From Armatimonadota bacterium (GTDB lineage: Bacteria > Bacillota > Desulfotomaculia > Desulfotomaculales > Nap2-2B): 44,396 nucleotides of DNA. Location of the stretch: assembly GCA_023511535.1 (NCBI GenBank), contig JAIMBK010000019.1, positions 1-44,396 on the forward strand. Reading direction: 5' to 3'. The notes beneath the pieces are model-generated. The model was not told the DNA's origin. It searched no databases and saw only the letters and a list, made by a program, of their open reading frames with translations. A program made the translations under genes and the position numbers. This document shows, one piece after another, positions 23,386 to 30,645 of the stretch; position 1 is the stretch's first letter; every line of letters begins with the position of its first letter.

Positions 23386-24390
23386 TTAGCCGGTTTCCCG
23401 TTCCCGGGGGAGGGGGCGGACGTTCGGGCGGTTTTCCGCGGCGCCCCCGGGAAAAGAGCGCGGTGACCGCAAACTGATCAGGAAATGGCCGGCCAAAAGG
23501 AGCGCGCAGAGCAGGATCATCCCCCCCAGCGCCAGCAGCCCGGCGATTTTTGCGTACCCCGCTATTTTTAAGGCCGCCGTTGCCGCCCCCAGGAGCAGCA
23601 GCCCGCCGAAGGCGGGGCGAAACAGCCCGGCTTTAATTTCCGGCGGCGCCAGGTGGCCGGCCCAGGAGCCGAAAAACAAACCGGCCAGAAAGAGCAAGAA
23701 GGGTCCGCTCGCCAGGTGGCCGGCAAAAAGATAGGTGAGCAGGGCCGCGGCGCCGATCAGGGAGGAAGCAATCAGGTCGGTGGCCGCGGCGACCGGCGGG
23801 GGAGCGTGCAAAACCCCGGTCAGGAGAATGATCCCCAGCAGGCCCGCCCCCAGGCCCCAGAACCCTGTGGCGAAGCCGATCCCCAGTCCGGCCAGGAAAA
23901 CCGCCGGGAGGGACAAAAATTCAATAAACCGGGTGCTGCCGGGGCCGGGCCGGAATAAAAACGGCCAGTTGGACGGAAGAGGCTTTTGGCCGGGTCCAGA
24001 AGTTTCTTTGCCGTGGGAATACGCCAGAGTTGCCGCTCCCGCGGCCAAAAGAAGAACAGCGCAGGTGGCGGTAAAAATATTCTGATTGACGCCGGATATT
24101 CCGGTAAGCAGCGCATGACCCAGAAACATGCCGATGATGCCGAAGATGCCCAGGGCCAGCCCCAGCCGCCGGTGCGCGTAAAAAAGGGAGCCTTTCTGGA
24201 CGAGGGTTGCGGCGGTCTGGCAAAAGTTCCCGGCGATGACGGTGCCGGCGGCAAAAACGGGCGGCAGGCCGAAGATATTCAACAGCGGAACGGCCAGCAA
24301 CTGGGCGGCGGTTCCGTAACACACCCTTAAAATACCCGCGTAAAGACCGATAAAAAAGATTGCCAGAGTGTTGGTCAGGGGATCAATCAT
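23386..24390 (-). CDS. TSUP (TauE/SafE) family permease 2
   Basis: This 334-residue polytopic protein starts at an ATG after AAAGGGGTGCAGGC. The first half (IFFIGLYAGILRVCYGTAAQ, LAVPLLNIFGLPPVFAAGTV) and the second (AGLGIGFATGFWGLGAGLLG, then ATDLIASSLIGAAALLTYL) show the inverted-repeat TSUP layout. In the first loop the usual GxGGG is replaced by CYGTAAQ, so it is a divergent member. It is a single-gene unit on the minus strand, not part of the operon at 21187. Confidence 0.82.
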   Translation of the reverse strand: MIDPLTNTLAIFFIGLYAGILRVCYGTAAQLLAVPLLNIFGLPPVFAAGTVIAGNFCQTAATLVQKGSLFYAHRRLGLALGIFGIIGMFLGHALLTGISGVNQNIFTATCAVLLLAAGAATLAYSHGKETSGPGQKPLPSNWPFLFRPGPGSTRFIEFLSLPAVFLAGLGIGFATGFWGLGAGLLGIILLTGVLHAPPPVAAATDLIASSLIGAAALLTYLFAGHLASGPFLLFLAGLFFGSWAGHLAPPEIKAGLFRPAFGGLLLLGAATAALKIAGYAKIAGLLALGGMILLCALLLAGHFLISLRSPRSFPGGAAENRPNVRPLPRERETG

Positions 24391-24453
24391 TTGCCTGCAC
24401 CCCTTTCATGTTTCAAAAATAATCTTTGGCAACTATAACAGAAAACAAAAAAG

Positions 24454-25977
24454 TTAACTGGAGCCGAATGCCGGGTATCCTTTGCTGGTACAGCTGGAAG
24501 CGGCCGAAAGGTCTAATTCCCAACCTTTGTTTTCTAAGGTGTCGCCCGGCGGAACAGGAAGCGGATGGAATTGGTCCGGTGCTACTGGAGGCGCCGCTCC
24601 CGCTTCCAGAGCAGATAAAATATTTTTCTGCGCTTTATCCATCGCGATCACCGAACTTCTGATCTCACCCCCCATTTCATTAATGACTATCTTGACCGGC
24701 TCTAAAATTTGCAGGGCGGCAGCCGCATTTATATTCATTCCCTGTTCCTGGAAAATATAGTCGAGGAGCTTTTCGACCAGGTGAGCCAGCCAGGAAATAA
24801 AGATTTGTCCCGGCAGGCTCCTGGCGGCGGAAACCGGCTGGGCGGGGCATCCGATGACCCGGTAGCGGGCTTGAACAGCGGTGAAATCGTTGTAGATCCG
24901 GATAATTTCGGGGGCGGGGAGATCTTCGATATTCGTTTGAATAACAAACCGGCGGTTCTGGAAAGGGTTGGCACATACCAGGCAGCGCGTTTGTTCCGCT
25001 TTGGTTTCCCGGTACCAGAGGTCGTCGGCAAGCCGGTGGAAGTTTTGCAAAAGATCTGTTGAGAGAAGGTCCGGCGGGAAAAGGTGGGCCGGCAATACTT
25101 CGCAGCCGGGCCGCCCGGCCTGGGCGCTAGAAAGGGAAAAGCCGGTAATGTATTCCCGGATGGACATGGAAAGACCAGGCAGATTTTCTTCAGGAAGGAC
25201 GGGCAAATTGCCGACCAGGATAACCCGGTAATTTTTAAACCGTTCGCTGGCCTGGGCCGTTCTTTTCGCCAGGTTTTGCCCGTCCGCGGTGTTCCGGGCC
25301 GTTGCGGCGTACCCGGCCGGGATTCCCGCGGACGTCATAAATAAATCCAGGTCGAAGAAACGGCGTTCACCGCGCCGGTTGAGAAAGTGGGCCGGCTGCG
25401 CGGGGATGTTTTCCACCAGGCTTTTCACGGCGAAAAGGTAGAGGGGCGGGGTTATTTTTCCCCATTCCTGCAGGCGCTGAAAAATGTGTTCCTGGAGGCG
25501 CTGCCCGTTTTCGGCCAGGAAGCTTAAGGCCTCTTCCCGGGGCGGGGGGTTCGCCTGCTCGGAAGCAGGCAAATAGAGGTGGCGGCGCCATTCCTTGACC
25601 GCCTCCGCGGGGAGGCGGAGGAGTTCAGCGATGACCAGCAGTTCTCCAGCCAGGGCCAGGTCCGGCGCCATGCCGGGGAAAGCGCCCGCCGCGCCGGTGA
25701 GGCCCAGCCGTTCCCAGATTTTATGAATCAGCAGGGCGTCGCCGTAACGTAAAACCCTTTTTATTTTCAACTTTGGTTTGCCGGGAGGTTCCACGCCGCA
25801 AACTTTCGCCAGGCTGGTCATCAGGGCCCGCACCCGGTCGGGGTCCAGCTCCTCGATGTTTCCCAGGTTGGCAATCACTCTTTGCTTGATCTTATTTCCT
25901 TTCCGGTAGTTTTCAATAAGCTTGACGTAGGTGTATTCCTTGCCGTTACTGCGGGTGGTGATTTTGCGGAAAAACAC
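24454..25977 (-). CDS. IS1634-type transposase-derived protein, catalytic residues lost
   Basis: A GTG at 25977 after AAAGGAGGGTTGGCC gives 507 residues with an unmistakable IS1634-family N-terminus (FFRKITTRSNGKEYTYVKLI, KIKQRVIANLGNIEELDPD). The later landmarks GIPAGYAATARNTADGQNLA, NLPVLPEENLPGL and RRFVIQTNIEDLPAPEII also remain. The acidic residues expected for DDE chemistry are not there: the VADRG block reads LVGNLP, the Y-x-IE-FR block reads FTAVQARYRVI, and the first aspartate block is unrecognisable. The frame is nevertheless open throughout. I found no terminal inverted repeats. It looks like a domesticated or repurposed transposase with CRP/FNR-type sites upstream. Confidence 0.7.
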   Translation of the reverse strand: MFFRKITTRSNGKEYTYVKLIENYRKGNKIKQRVIANLGNIEELDPDRVRALMTSLAKVCGVEPPGKPKLKIKRVLRYGDALLIHKIWERLGLTGAAGAFPGMAPDLALAGELLVIAELLRLPAEAVKEWRRHLYLPASEQANPPPREEALSFLAENGQRLQEHIFQRLQEWGKITPPLYLFAVKSLVENIPAQPAHFLNRRGERRFFDLDLFMTSAGIPAGYAATARNTADGQNLAKRTAQASERFKNYRVILVGNLPVLPEENLPGLSMSIREYITGFSLSSAQAGRPGCEVLPAHLFPPDLLSTDLLQNFHRLADDLWYRETKAEQTRCLVCANPFQNRRFVIQTNIEDLPAPEIIRIYNDFTAVQARYRVIGCPAQPVSAARSLPGQIFISWLAHLVEKLLDYIFQEQGMNINAAAALQILEPVKIVINEMGGEIRSSVIAMDKAQKNILSALEAGAAPPVAPDQFHPLPVPPGDTLENKGWELDLSAASSCTSKGYPAFGSS

Positions 25978-26064
25978 CGGCCAACCCTCCTTTGTCACTA
26001 CATTTGCACCAGTTTTTTGCCCTTTTTCAACCGGCCGTAAATTAATCTGGTACCCCGGGTGGAT

Positions 26065-26093
26065 TGTGATATCTGTCACATATGTGATCACAT
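26065..26093. promoter_or_regulatory. CRP/FNR-type operator pair
   Basis: TGTGATATCTGTCACA (26065-26080) is an exact TGTGA-N6-TCACA palindrome, and ATGTGATCACAT (26082-26093) is a second, perfect 12-base palindrome touching it. They lie about 90-115 bases upstream of the transposase-derived gene. No other feature is seen in 25978-26315 except the site at 26143. Confidence 0.6.
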
Positions 26094-26142
26094 TTTTTGT
26101 CTCTTACTTTCTTACCTGGCATTATAACATTTCATCCTGACT

Positions 26143-26158
26143 TGTGCAATAACTCACA
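26143..26158. promoter_or_regulatory. weak CRP/FNR-type site
   Basis: TGTGCAATAACTCACA differs from TGTGA-N6-TCACA at one position. It lies in the divergent gap between the transposase-derived gene and the nucleotidyltransferase gene. Confidence 0.35.
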
Positions 26159-26315
26159 TGTTAAGTTCCACAAGCAAAAATATTCAAGCTATTCGGTCCG
26201 GCCCGGTTTGGTTCCGGGCCCGGCCCGGCATCACCAGAAACCAGGGTGCTTTTTATAAATTCAAGTATTCATAAGCGATCAGTTTTGTTATAATTGGGGG
26301 AAAGGGGAAGTTGAA

Positions 26316-26861
26316 TTGAGCGAAGAATTGGAAGTATTAAAGATAGTCACCGGGCGGTTGAACGAGGCGCAAGTCCCGTACATGCTAACCGGGTCAATTG
26401 CTGCCAACTTTTATGCCGTCCCCCGCATGACCAGGGATATTGATATCGTGGTCGAACTGCGGACGGTGGATGTAGAAAAAGTGTTTTCTCTTTTTGCCGG
26501 TGATTTTTATATTGACAAAGGGATGATTTGGGAAGCGATAACCCAACAAAGGATGTTTAATATTATTCACGAAAAAGCAATTGTGAAGGTGGATTTGATC
26601 ATTAAGAAAGACGATCAGTACCAGCGTCAGGCCTTTGCCCGCCGCCGAAAGGTGGATATTGAAGGAATTGAAATGTTCATTATTGCCCCGGAAGATTTGA
26701 TTCTTTCCAAATTGCTTTGGGCCAAACAGAATTTATCCGAATTACAGCTGGCGGATGTACGAAATTTGCTTTCCAGCTTGACGGAACTCGATCATGTCTA
26801 CCTCTCCAGGTGGGCGAAAGAGCTGGCGGTTGAAGATCTTTACAGGGAGGCAGCCAAATGA
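26316..26861 (+). CDS. nucleotidyltransferase-fold protein (DUF6036/AbiEii-like)
   Basis: A TTG start after AAAGGGGAAG gives 181 residues. The N-terminus has the minimal nucleotidyltransferase signature: MLTGSIAANFYAVPRMTRDI followed by DIVVE, i.e. a GS motif and the D-x-D pair, with a third acid in VKVDLIIK. The C-terminal half (IAPEDLILSKLLWAKQNLSE) is helical. Proteins of this group act in AbiE-like and MNT-type toxin-antitoxin systems or modify tRNA or proteins. The next gene starts within its stop codon, so they form a pair. The exact role is unknown. Confidence 0.7.
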   Translation: MSEELEVLKIVTGRLNEAQVPYMLTGSIAANFYAVPRMTRDIDIVVELRTVDVEKVFSLFAGDFYIDKGMIWEAITQQRMFNIIHEKAIVKVDLIIKKDDQYQRQAFARRRKVDIEGIEMFIIAPEDLILSKLLWAKQNLSELQLADVRNLLSSLTELDHVYLSRWAKELAVEDLYREAAK

Positions 26862-27118
26862 CCGGCGATACTCACCCCGATGCAGCCAGGCGGTTTCGGG
26901 CGATGATCATGAGACGGACGGGCGAAGAACGCCTTAAGATGGGCTGCTCGATGTTTGATACCGCCCGCCGCCTGGCGCTGGCTTCCCTTCGGGCGGAAAA
27001 TCCCCGGCTCACCCCGGGCGAGTTGCGCCAGGCGCTCTTCCTGCGGTTTTATCAGAGTGATTTTGACCCGGAAACGGCCGGTATAATCCTTGAATTTTTA
27101 AAGAAAAGGACAGGTTAA
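26858..27118 (+). CDS. small helical partner of the nucleotidyltransferase
   Basis: This 86-residue protein overlaps the previous gene by four bases (ATGA). It is helical, with RFRAMIMRRTGEERLKMGCS, MFDTARRLALASLRAENPRL and GELRQALFLRFYQSDFDPE. I have no formal family name, but proteins of this kind are often encoded next to nucleotidyltransferases. The pair may be a toxin-antitoxin module. That is inferred only from layout. Confidence 0.6.
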   Translation: MTGDTHPDAARRFRAMIMRRTGEERLKMGCSMFDTARRLALASLRAENPRLTPGELRQALFLRFYQSDFDPETAGIILEFLKKRTG

Positions 27119-27161
27119 TCCGGAAGGCCTATTTTCGTAATTTTCAGATGTAAAAAAGGGG

Positions 27162-27190
27162 TTGACAGCGCAGCAGGAATTTGTTATTTT
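27162..27190 (+). promoter_or_regulatory. sigmaA promoter of RNA element 1
   Basis: TTGACA (27162-27167) and TATTTT (27185-27190) are separated by exactly 17 bases. The start would be near 27197, about 14 bases before the conserved RNA core. Confidence 0.65.
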
Positions 27191-27196
27191 TAGATC

Positions 27197-27274
27197 AAAC
27201 CTCACAGGAAGGGCCGAATCGAACAACGATAGGCCGGCAGTCTCTAACCCCGGTTAGAGCTTCCGGCCTTTTTT
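27197..27274 (+). ncRNA. structured small RNA or attenuator, copy 1
   Basis: The core from 27211 reads GGGCCGAATCGAACAACGAT followed by AGGCCGG. It can fold as AUCG-AACAA-CGAU flanked by GGCC/GGCC, or AGGCCGG (27231-27237) can pair with CCGGCCT (27263-27269) over an inner CTCTAACC/GGTTAGAG hairpin, followed by TTTTTT. The two folds compete for one GGCC, as in transcription attenuators. The promoter is 17-spaced and the whole unit is under 80 bases. A second copy with its own promoter is at 36319. I do not recognise an Rfam family. A trans-acting small RNA is the alternative. Confidence 0.6.
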
Positions 27275-27348
27275 CATCCCCATCCCCTTTAAACAATTTA
27301 AGCTGCCTCCGCCCGGTAATAAATGGAGTTTTTACTCAGAAAAAATTC

Positions 27349-27403
27349 TTGACAGGCTGGGGAAGTAAAAATAGAATAATTATGTGATAGTGAAAACAAT
27401 CAC
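27349..27403 (+). promoter_or_regulatory. sigmaA promoter with half-site pair, DUF2292 gene
   Basis: TTGACA (27349-27354) and TAGAAT (27372-27377) are 17 bases apart. GTGAT (27384-27388) and ATCAC (27399-27403) follow with ten bases between, the same half-sites as the CRP/FNR-type operators at 31050 and 33349 but six bases wider. The gene therefore has a promoter of its own downstream of the RNA terminator. Confidence 0.6.
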
Positions 27404-27427
27404 GATTTACCGGGGAGGGGAAAGGTA

Positions 27428-27640
27428 ATGGCTGACGAAACAGGGATCGTCCAGGGTCTTACGAACAGGGAAAAACAGCTTATTCTTTTCATGCGGGAAT
27501 TGGGTTGGGGCGAAGTCAGAGTGCGCGTGGAGAACGGGCAGCCGGTTTTGATCTACGAAGCCATCAAAACGGTAAAGCTGGAGGAACAGCCGGTTGCCCT
27601 TTATCCCAAAAAAAATAAGCCAAAGCAGGTTATCCGTTAG
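27428..27640 (+). CDS. DUF2292 (YezD-type) small protein
   Basis: This 70-residue protein starts after GGGGAGGGGAAAGGTA. LTNREKQLILFMRELGWGEV followed by RVRVENGQPVLIYEAIKTVKL is the compact DUF2292 pattern (a helix, then a short beta meander that includes a G-x-P). Its function is unknown. From memory, YezD-type genes often sit near sulfate or cysteine genes in Firmicutes, which would fit the TSUP genes here, but that is not proof. A basic tail (PKKNKPKQVIR) ends the protein. Confidence 0.75.
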   Translation: MADETGIVQGLTNREKQLILFMRELGWGEVRVRVENGQPVLIYEAIKTVKLEEQPVALYPKKNKPKQVIR

Positions 27641-27661
27641 CAGTTTTATTTTCAGAGTAAA

Positions 27662-27677
27662 TGTGAATTATGTCACC
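27662..27677. promoter_or_regulatory. CRP/FNR-type site before the TSUP 3 genes
   Basis: TGTGAATTATGTCACC matches TGTGA-N6-TCACA with one mismatch. It lies 67 bases before the ORF at 27744, upstream of the TSUP 3 operon. Confidence 0.45.
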
Positions 27678-27743
27678 ACTTAACTCCCGGAGCGGTATCC
27701 TCCGGGCAGTTAAAGATAGATGAGGAAAGGAGGTGGCGCTGCG

Positions 27744-27851
27744 ATGGGGAAAAGACTGATCCAAATTTTTATCATCTTGTTTTGTTGCGGATCTTTTGTT
27801 ACCTGGATTTATTTCCTCGTCACCGGGCAGGTTGCCGGCAAGGCAGGCTAG
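27744..27851 (+). CDS. 35-residue single-span membrane protein
   Basis: An ATG seven bases after AAAGGAGGTGGC opens a frame encoding MGKRLIQIFIILFCCGSFVT, then WIYFLVTGQVAGKAG. A basic start, a 20-residue hydrophobic helix with a CC pair and a short outside tail are visible. It is the first of three closely spaced genes ending with TSUP permease 3. The family is not recognised. The ribosome site is strong, which supports translation. Confidence 0.55.
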   Translation: MGKRLIQIFIILFCCGSFVTWIYFLVTGQVAGKAG

Positions 27852-27916
27852 CAGGGAATTTATAGCTCCGGGAAGCACCGGAAAAACGGGAGCAAAAAAA
27901 GAAAGGAGGAATGACC

Positions 27917-28111
27917 ATGGGTTACTTCGAATGGCTTGCCGCCATAGAAAAGGCCTCCCCGTTGTCCTACGCGGGGATGACTTTGCTTACCATGATTTGC
28001 CTGGGAGGCGCCCTGGGCCTTTTAGCCGATCTGATCTTTAAAGCTCTCCGCATTGACCTGGGCAAGTACAAGAAAGAGTATGAAGAAGAAGACAAAGTGA
28101 TTAAAGTGTAA
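27917..28111 (+). CDS. 64-residue single-span membrane protein
   Basis: The ATG at 27917 (MGYFEWLAAIEKASPLSYAG) is preferred to the one at 27911 because of its distance from AAAGGAGGA. A hydrophobic segment (MTLLTMICLGGALGLLADLI) is followed by a charged tail (KYKKEYEEEDKVIKV). It lies 35 bases before TSUP permease 3 and is probably cotranscribed with it. No known family. It may be a small subunit of the permease. Confidence 0.6.
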   Translation: MGYFEWLAAIEKASPLSYAGMTLLTMICLGGALGLLADLIFKALRIDLGKYKKEYEEEDKVIKV

Positions 28112-28146
28112 GAATAATTTTTTAAAAATAATGGAGGTGAAGATTC

Positions 28147-29337
28147 ATGATCCACATGCCGGTAAGTGGAGTTGAAATGGCCTGGTGGCCCCTTTTGCTC
28201 ATCGGCTTTACTGTTGGAGTGGTGGGCGGCTTTTTCGGCATCGGCGGGGCGTGGCTGGTCACTCCCACGCTGAATATCTTCGGGTTTCCGATGATTTACG
28301 CCGTAGGTACCGACATGACCCACCTGGTCGGCAAATCCATCGTCGCCACCTTCAGGCACTGGAAATTTGGTCACGTTAGCGTCATCATTGCTTTCATCAT
28401 GCTGATCGGAACCTTTTCGGGAATTGAGGCCGGCGCCCAAATCCTGCGGTATCTGACCAAAATCGGCCAGGCCGGGGTGGTGGTGCGCTACCTGTATATA
28501 ATCCTGCTCCTGACTATCGGCACGTTTATGTTATCGGAATATCTTCGCGTAAGAAGGCAGGAGAAGAAAACCGGTAAAGAAGTAAAGGACGTGGTCGGTA
28601 CCGCCTGGTCCCGCTGGATCCAGGACACGCTCAACATCTGGCCCACGTTTTACTGCCCGGTGGCCAGGATGAAAGTTTCCCTCTGGGCCATCCTCTTCGT
28701 GGGCGTGGTGACTGGTTTTTGCGCCGGCATTCTGGGGGTCGGCGGCGGCATCATCCGGTTGCCGGCCCTGATCTACCTGATGGGCGTGCCTACCAAAATA
28801 GCCGTCGGCACCGACCTGTTCGAGGTGATGTTCTCGGGCGCTTACGGGTGCTTCACTTATAGTTTGAAAGGCGGCGTGGAAGTGCTCGGGGCGGTGATTA
28901 TGCTCCTCGGCGCGGCGGTAGGCGCCCAGTTCGGCACTATTTGTACCAAGTACGTCTACGGAATCACCATCCGGCTGGTTTTTGCCGTGGCGACCTTCCT
29001 CTGCTGTGCTTCGGTAATCTTAAAACAGATTGCTTCGCAGTACGAACCCGTCTATAAGAAGGGAATTGAAGCACTGCTGAAGCAAGAAGGATTTTCCCCC
29101 GGGCAAATTTCCTCGCTGATCTTAAAAAAGGATGCCATGTACCACTACATGGTGGAGGTGGCCAACCGGCCCGAATGGTACGCCGCCTTTATGAAAAACT
29201 ATCTTTGGACGCAGGTAGGCGGTTACCTGATGCTGGCTGCCGCCGGCGGAATATGTACATACATTATCGTTCAGCTTTTCGCGGGAATTGCCCGGGAAAA
29301 GCGGGAAAAAGAGCTGGCGGCCAAGGTCAAAGCTTAA
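28147..29337 (+). CDS. TSUP (TauE/SafE) family permease 3
   Basis: This 396-residue protein has the two TSUP signature loops, VVGGFFGIGGAWLVTPTLNI near residues 24-43 and TGFCAGILGVGGGIIRLPAL near 200, each followed by a GTD motif (AVGTDMTHL, AVGTDLFEV). It is larger than TSUP 1 because of a cytosolic insert (RRQEKKTGKEVKDVVGTAW) and a 75-residue soluble stretch before a last helix. The start follows GGAGGTGAAGATTC. Paired GTD motifs are typical of sulfite/thiosulfate-related TSUP members, but the substrate cannot be read from sequence. Confidence 0.88.
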   Translation: MIHMPVSGVEMAWWPLLLIGFTVGVVGGFFGIGGAWLVTPTLNIFGFPMIYAVGTDMTHLVGKSIVATFRHWKFGHVSVIIAFIMLIGTFSGIEAGAQILRYLTKIGQAGVVVRYLYIILLLTIGTFMLSEYLRVRRQEKKTGKEVKDVVGTAWSRWIQDTLNIWPTFYCPVARMKVSLWAILFVGVVTGFCAGILGVGGGIIRLPALIYLMGVPTKIAVGTDLFEVMFSGAYGCFTYSLKGGVEVLGAVIMLLGAAVGAQFGTICTKYVYGITIRLVFAVATFLCCASVILKQIASQYEPVYKKGIEALLKQEGFSPGQISSLILKKDAMYHYMVEVANRPEWYAAFMKNYLWTQVGGYLMLAAAGGICTYIIVQLFAGIAREKREKELAAKVKA

Positions 29338-29376
29338 AATCAAGGTCAGTTGAGAAACTGCATCGCCCGCCGAACC

Positions 29377-29405
29377 GAAGCCCCGGGAATCAACCCCGGG
29401 GCTTC
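29377..29405. terminator. 11-bp GC-rich stem-loop after TSUP 3
   Basis: GAAGCCCCGGG pairs perfectly with CCCGGGGCTTC. It is 40 bases past the permease stop. No T-run follows directly, so termination is likely but not certain. Confidence 0.5.
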
Positions 29406-29492
29406 AGCTGTCGGCCGGTAAAATATTCGCCCCGCAAGATTTTTTCATGTCCCTGGATTTTTTCGTGCCATTTTTTTTGTGTCTCGCCTGGT

Positions 29493-29509
29493 AATACCCT
29501 ACGGGTATT
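29493..29509. promoter_or_regulatory. CsoR/CstR-like palindrome
   Basis: AATACCCTACGGGTATT has seven-base arms around TAC and resembles the TACCC-GGGTA operators of the CsoR/CstR repressor family. It lies at the 3' end of the convergent zinc-ribbon gene, with no gene starting nearby, so the resemblance may be chance. Confidence 0.25.
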
Positions 29510-29514
29510 TGACG

Positions 29515-29820
29515 CTAAACCCCGGGTGGTTTTGGTTTCCAGTATAGCTGCGGGTTATCGGGGTTCCAGTAGGCGTCGCAGTCGAGGCAGCAATACTTGC
29601 CGAGGGGAGGGATGACGCAGATTAAAAAGCCGCAACCCAGGGCAATGGGGATCAAGATCAGGCCGGGGGGGTAAAGAAAAGCCAGCAAAAAACACAAGAT
29701 CGATCCGCCCAGACCAACGCCGAAACCGGCCGCGAGCCTGATCAACCGCCCGGTGGTGGTATTTTTAGACCCACAGGCGGGGCAGGGGGGAGTAGTGATT
29801 TTCAAAAAAGGTAAACGCAT
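29515..29820 (-). CDS. membrane protein with zinc-ribbon termini
   Basis: The ATG at 29820 after GGAGAGGTGGCC gives 101 residues. An N-terminal CPACGSKNTT knuckle and a C-terminal CCLDCDAYW knuckle flank two hydrophobic helices (AAGFGVGLGGSILCFLLAFL, LILIPIALGCGFLICVIPPL). The two CxxC pairs probably bind one zinc ion or form paired ribbons on the same membrane side. The function is unknown. It is divergent from the 51-residue ORF at 30113. Confidence 0.65.
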   Translation of the reverse strand: MRLPFLKITTPPCPACGSKNTTTGRLIRLAAGFGVGLGGSILCFLLAFLYPPGLILIPIALGCGFLICVIPPLGKYCCLDCDAYWNPDNPQLYWKPKPPGV

Positions 29821-29906
29821 GGCCACCTCTCCTTTCGTTGTTTTGGTGACGGGCGCGCGAATGTTAAGTTTTTCTTTGAGAGGAGTGGTTTGTTCCGTAG
29901 TTGGTA

Positions 29907-29922
29907 TGTGAACGATATCACT
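29907..29922. promoter_or_regulatory. CRP/FNR-type site
   Basis: TGTGAACGATATCACT matches TGTGA-N6-TCACA with one mismatch, about 90 bases upstream of the minus-strand zinc-ribbon membrane protein gene and in the shared gap with the ORF at 30113. Nothing else clear is seen in 29821-30112. Confidence 0.4.
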
Positions 29923-30112
29923 AATTTTTCTATAACACCTCCCTGGCCTTTATCCGGAAAGAAGGAAAATGTTATTTAGTTGACTCATATTATCTCAAAC
30001 TCCTAAAATAAAGTCAAGGGCGGCTAAAAATATGTGAAATAAGACACTATTTAAAAAACTATTTACCTTATTCGTTTTTTTTGTTAAAATTATGTTAGCA
30101 AGGGGTAAGGGG

Positions 30113-30268
30113 ATGATGAGAATGTGGGATCGGAACTGGAGGGATTACGAAGAAGAAATAGAAGGCGGCGACATTTTAAATGATGTTGTGCACGTAATTG
30201 GGATCTTCCTTGTTTCGTCGCTGTGGGTTGTTTATTTGGCCTACCTGTTCGGACCGATTATCCCCTGA
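30113..30268 (+). CDS. 51-residue single-span membrane protein
   Basis: The ATG at 30113, about seven bases after AAGGGG, encodes MMRMWDRNWRDYEEEIEGGD and then a hydrophobic helix within VVHVIGIFLVSSLWVVYLAY, ending LFGPIIP. A tryptophan/acid-rich cytosolic head followed by one helix recalls the 46-residue protein at 36571. Both are shorter than usual gene-calling limits. The function is unknown. Confidence 0.5.
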   Translation: MMRMWDRNWRDYEEEIEGGDILNDVVHVIGIFLVSSLWVVYLAYLFGPIIP

Positions 30269-30390
30269 AAACTTTCCGGTTGAATTTAACTGCGGTTGCT
30301 TAACAGGTTTAAATGCTCCTGATTTTTCCCCGGGTGAGGAAAAGCAATTGCACCGGTCAAGTGAGTGTTTTTTGTCTTAGGCAAGGAAAG

Positions 30391-30441
30391 AAAAAACGCT
30401 CACTCCGAACAGGTTTTGACTGTTCGGAGTGAGCGTTTTTT
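30391..30441. terminator. perfect 22-bp bidirectional terminator
   Basis: AAAAAACGCTCACTCCGAAC plus AG pairs without error with CTGTTCGGAGTGAGCG plus TTTTTT around GTTTTGA. A-run and T-run at the ends let it act on both strands, between the 51-residue ORF and the minus-strand receiver gene. The 30269-30645 gap holds nothing else that I can support. Confidence 0.88.
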
Positions 30442-30645
30442 GGGGCGGGTGATTGGGTGATTTAAGGATTATTATTTTATGGCCGGAATTTCGCTGAACA
30501 ACTCAAAGAAATCGATTGAGACCTGACAATGCCTCCCGTTGTTCCGTGGTTGGGGAAGGGTCCTTTTCCCGGTTAAGATAACCATTCATTCTTATAAACC
30601 TTTTCCGATCAAAACGGGCGGCCGATGTTTCTTTCGGCGGCAAAT

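Noticed and set aside
30503-30586. 28-residue minus-strand ORF (MNGYLNREKDPS...) after the receiver gene
   Set aside because: It has only a weak ribosome site and is the tail of a longer frame antiparallel in style to the receiver gene; support is too thin to call it.
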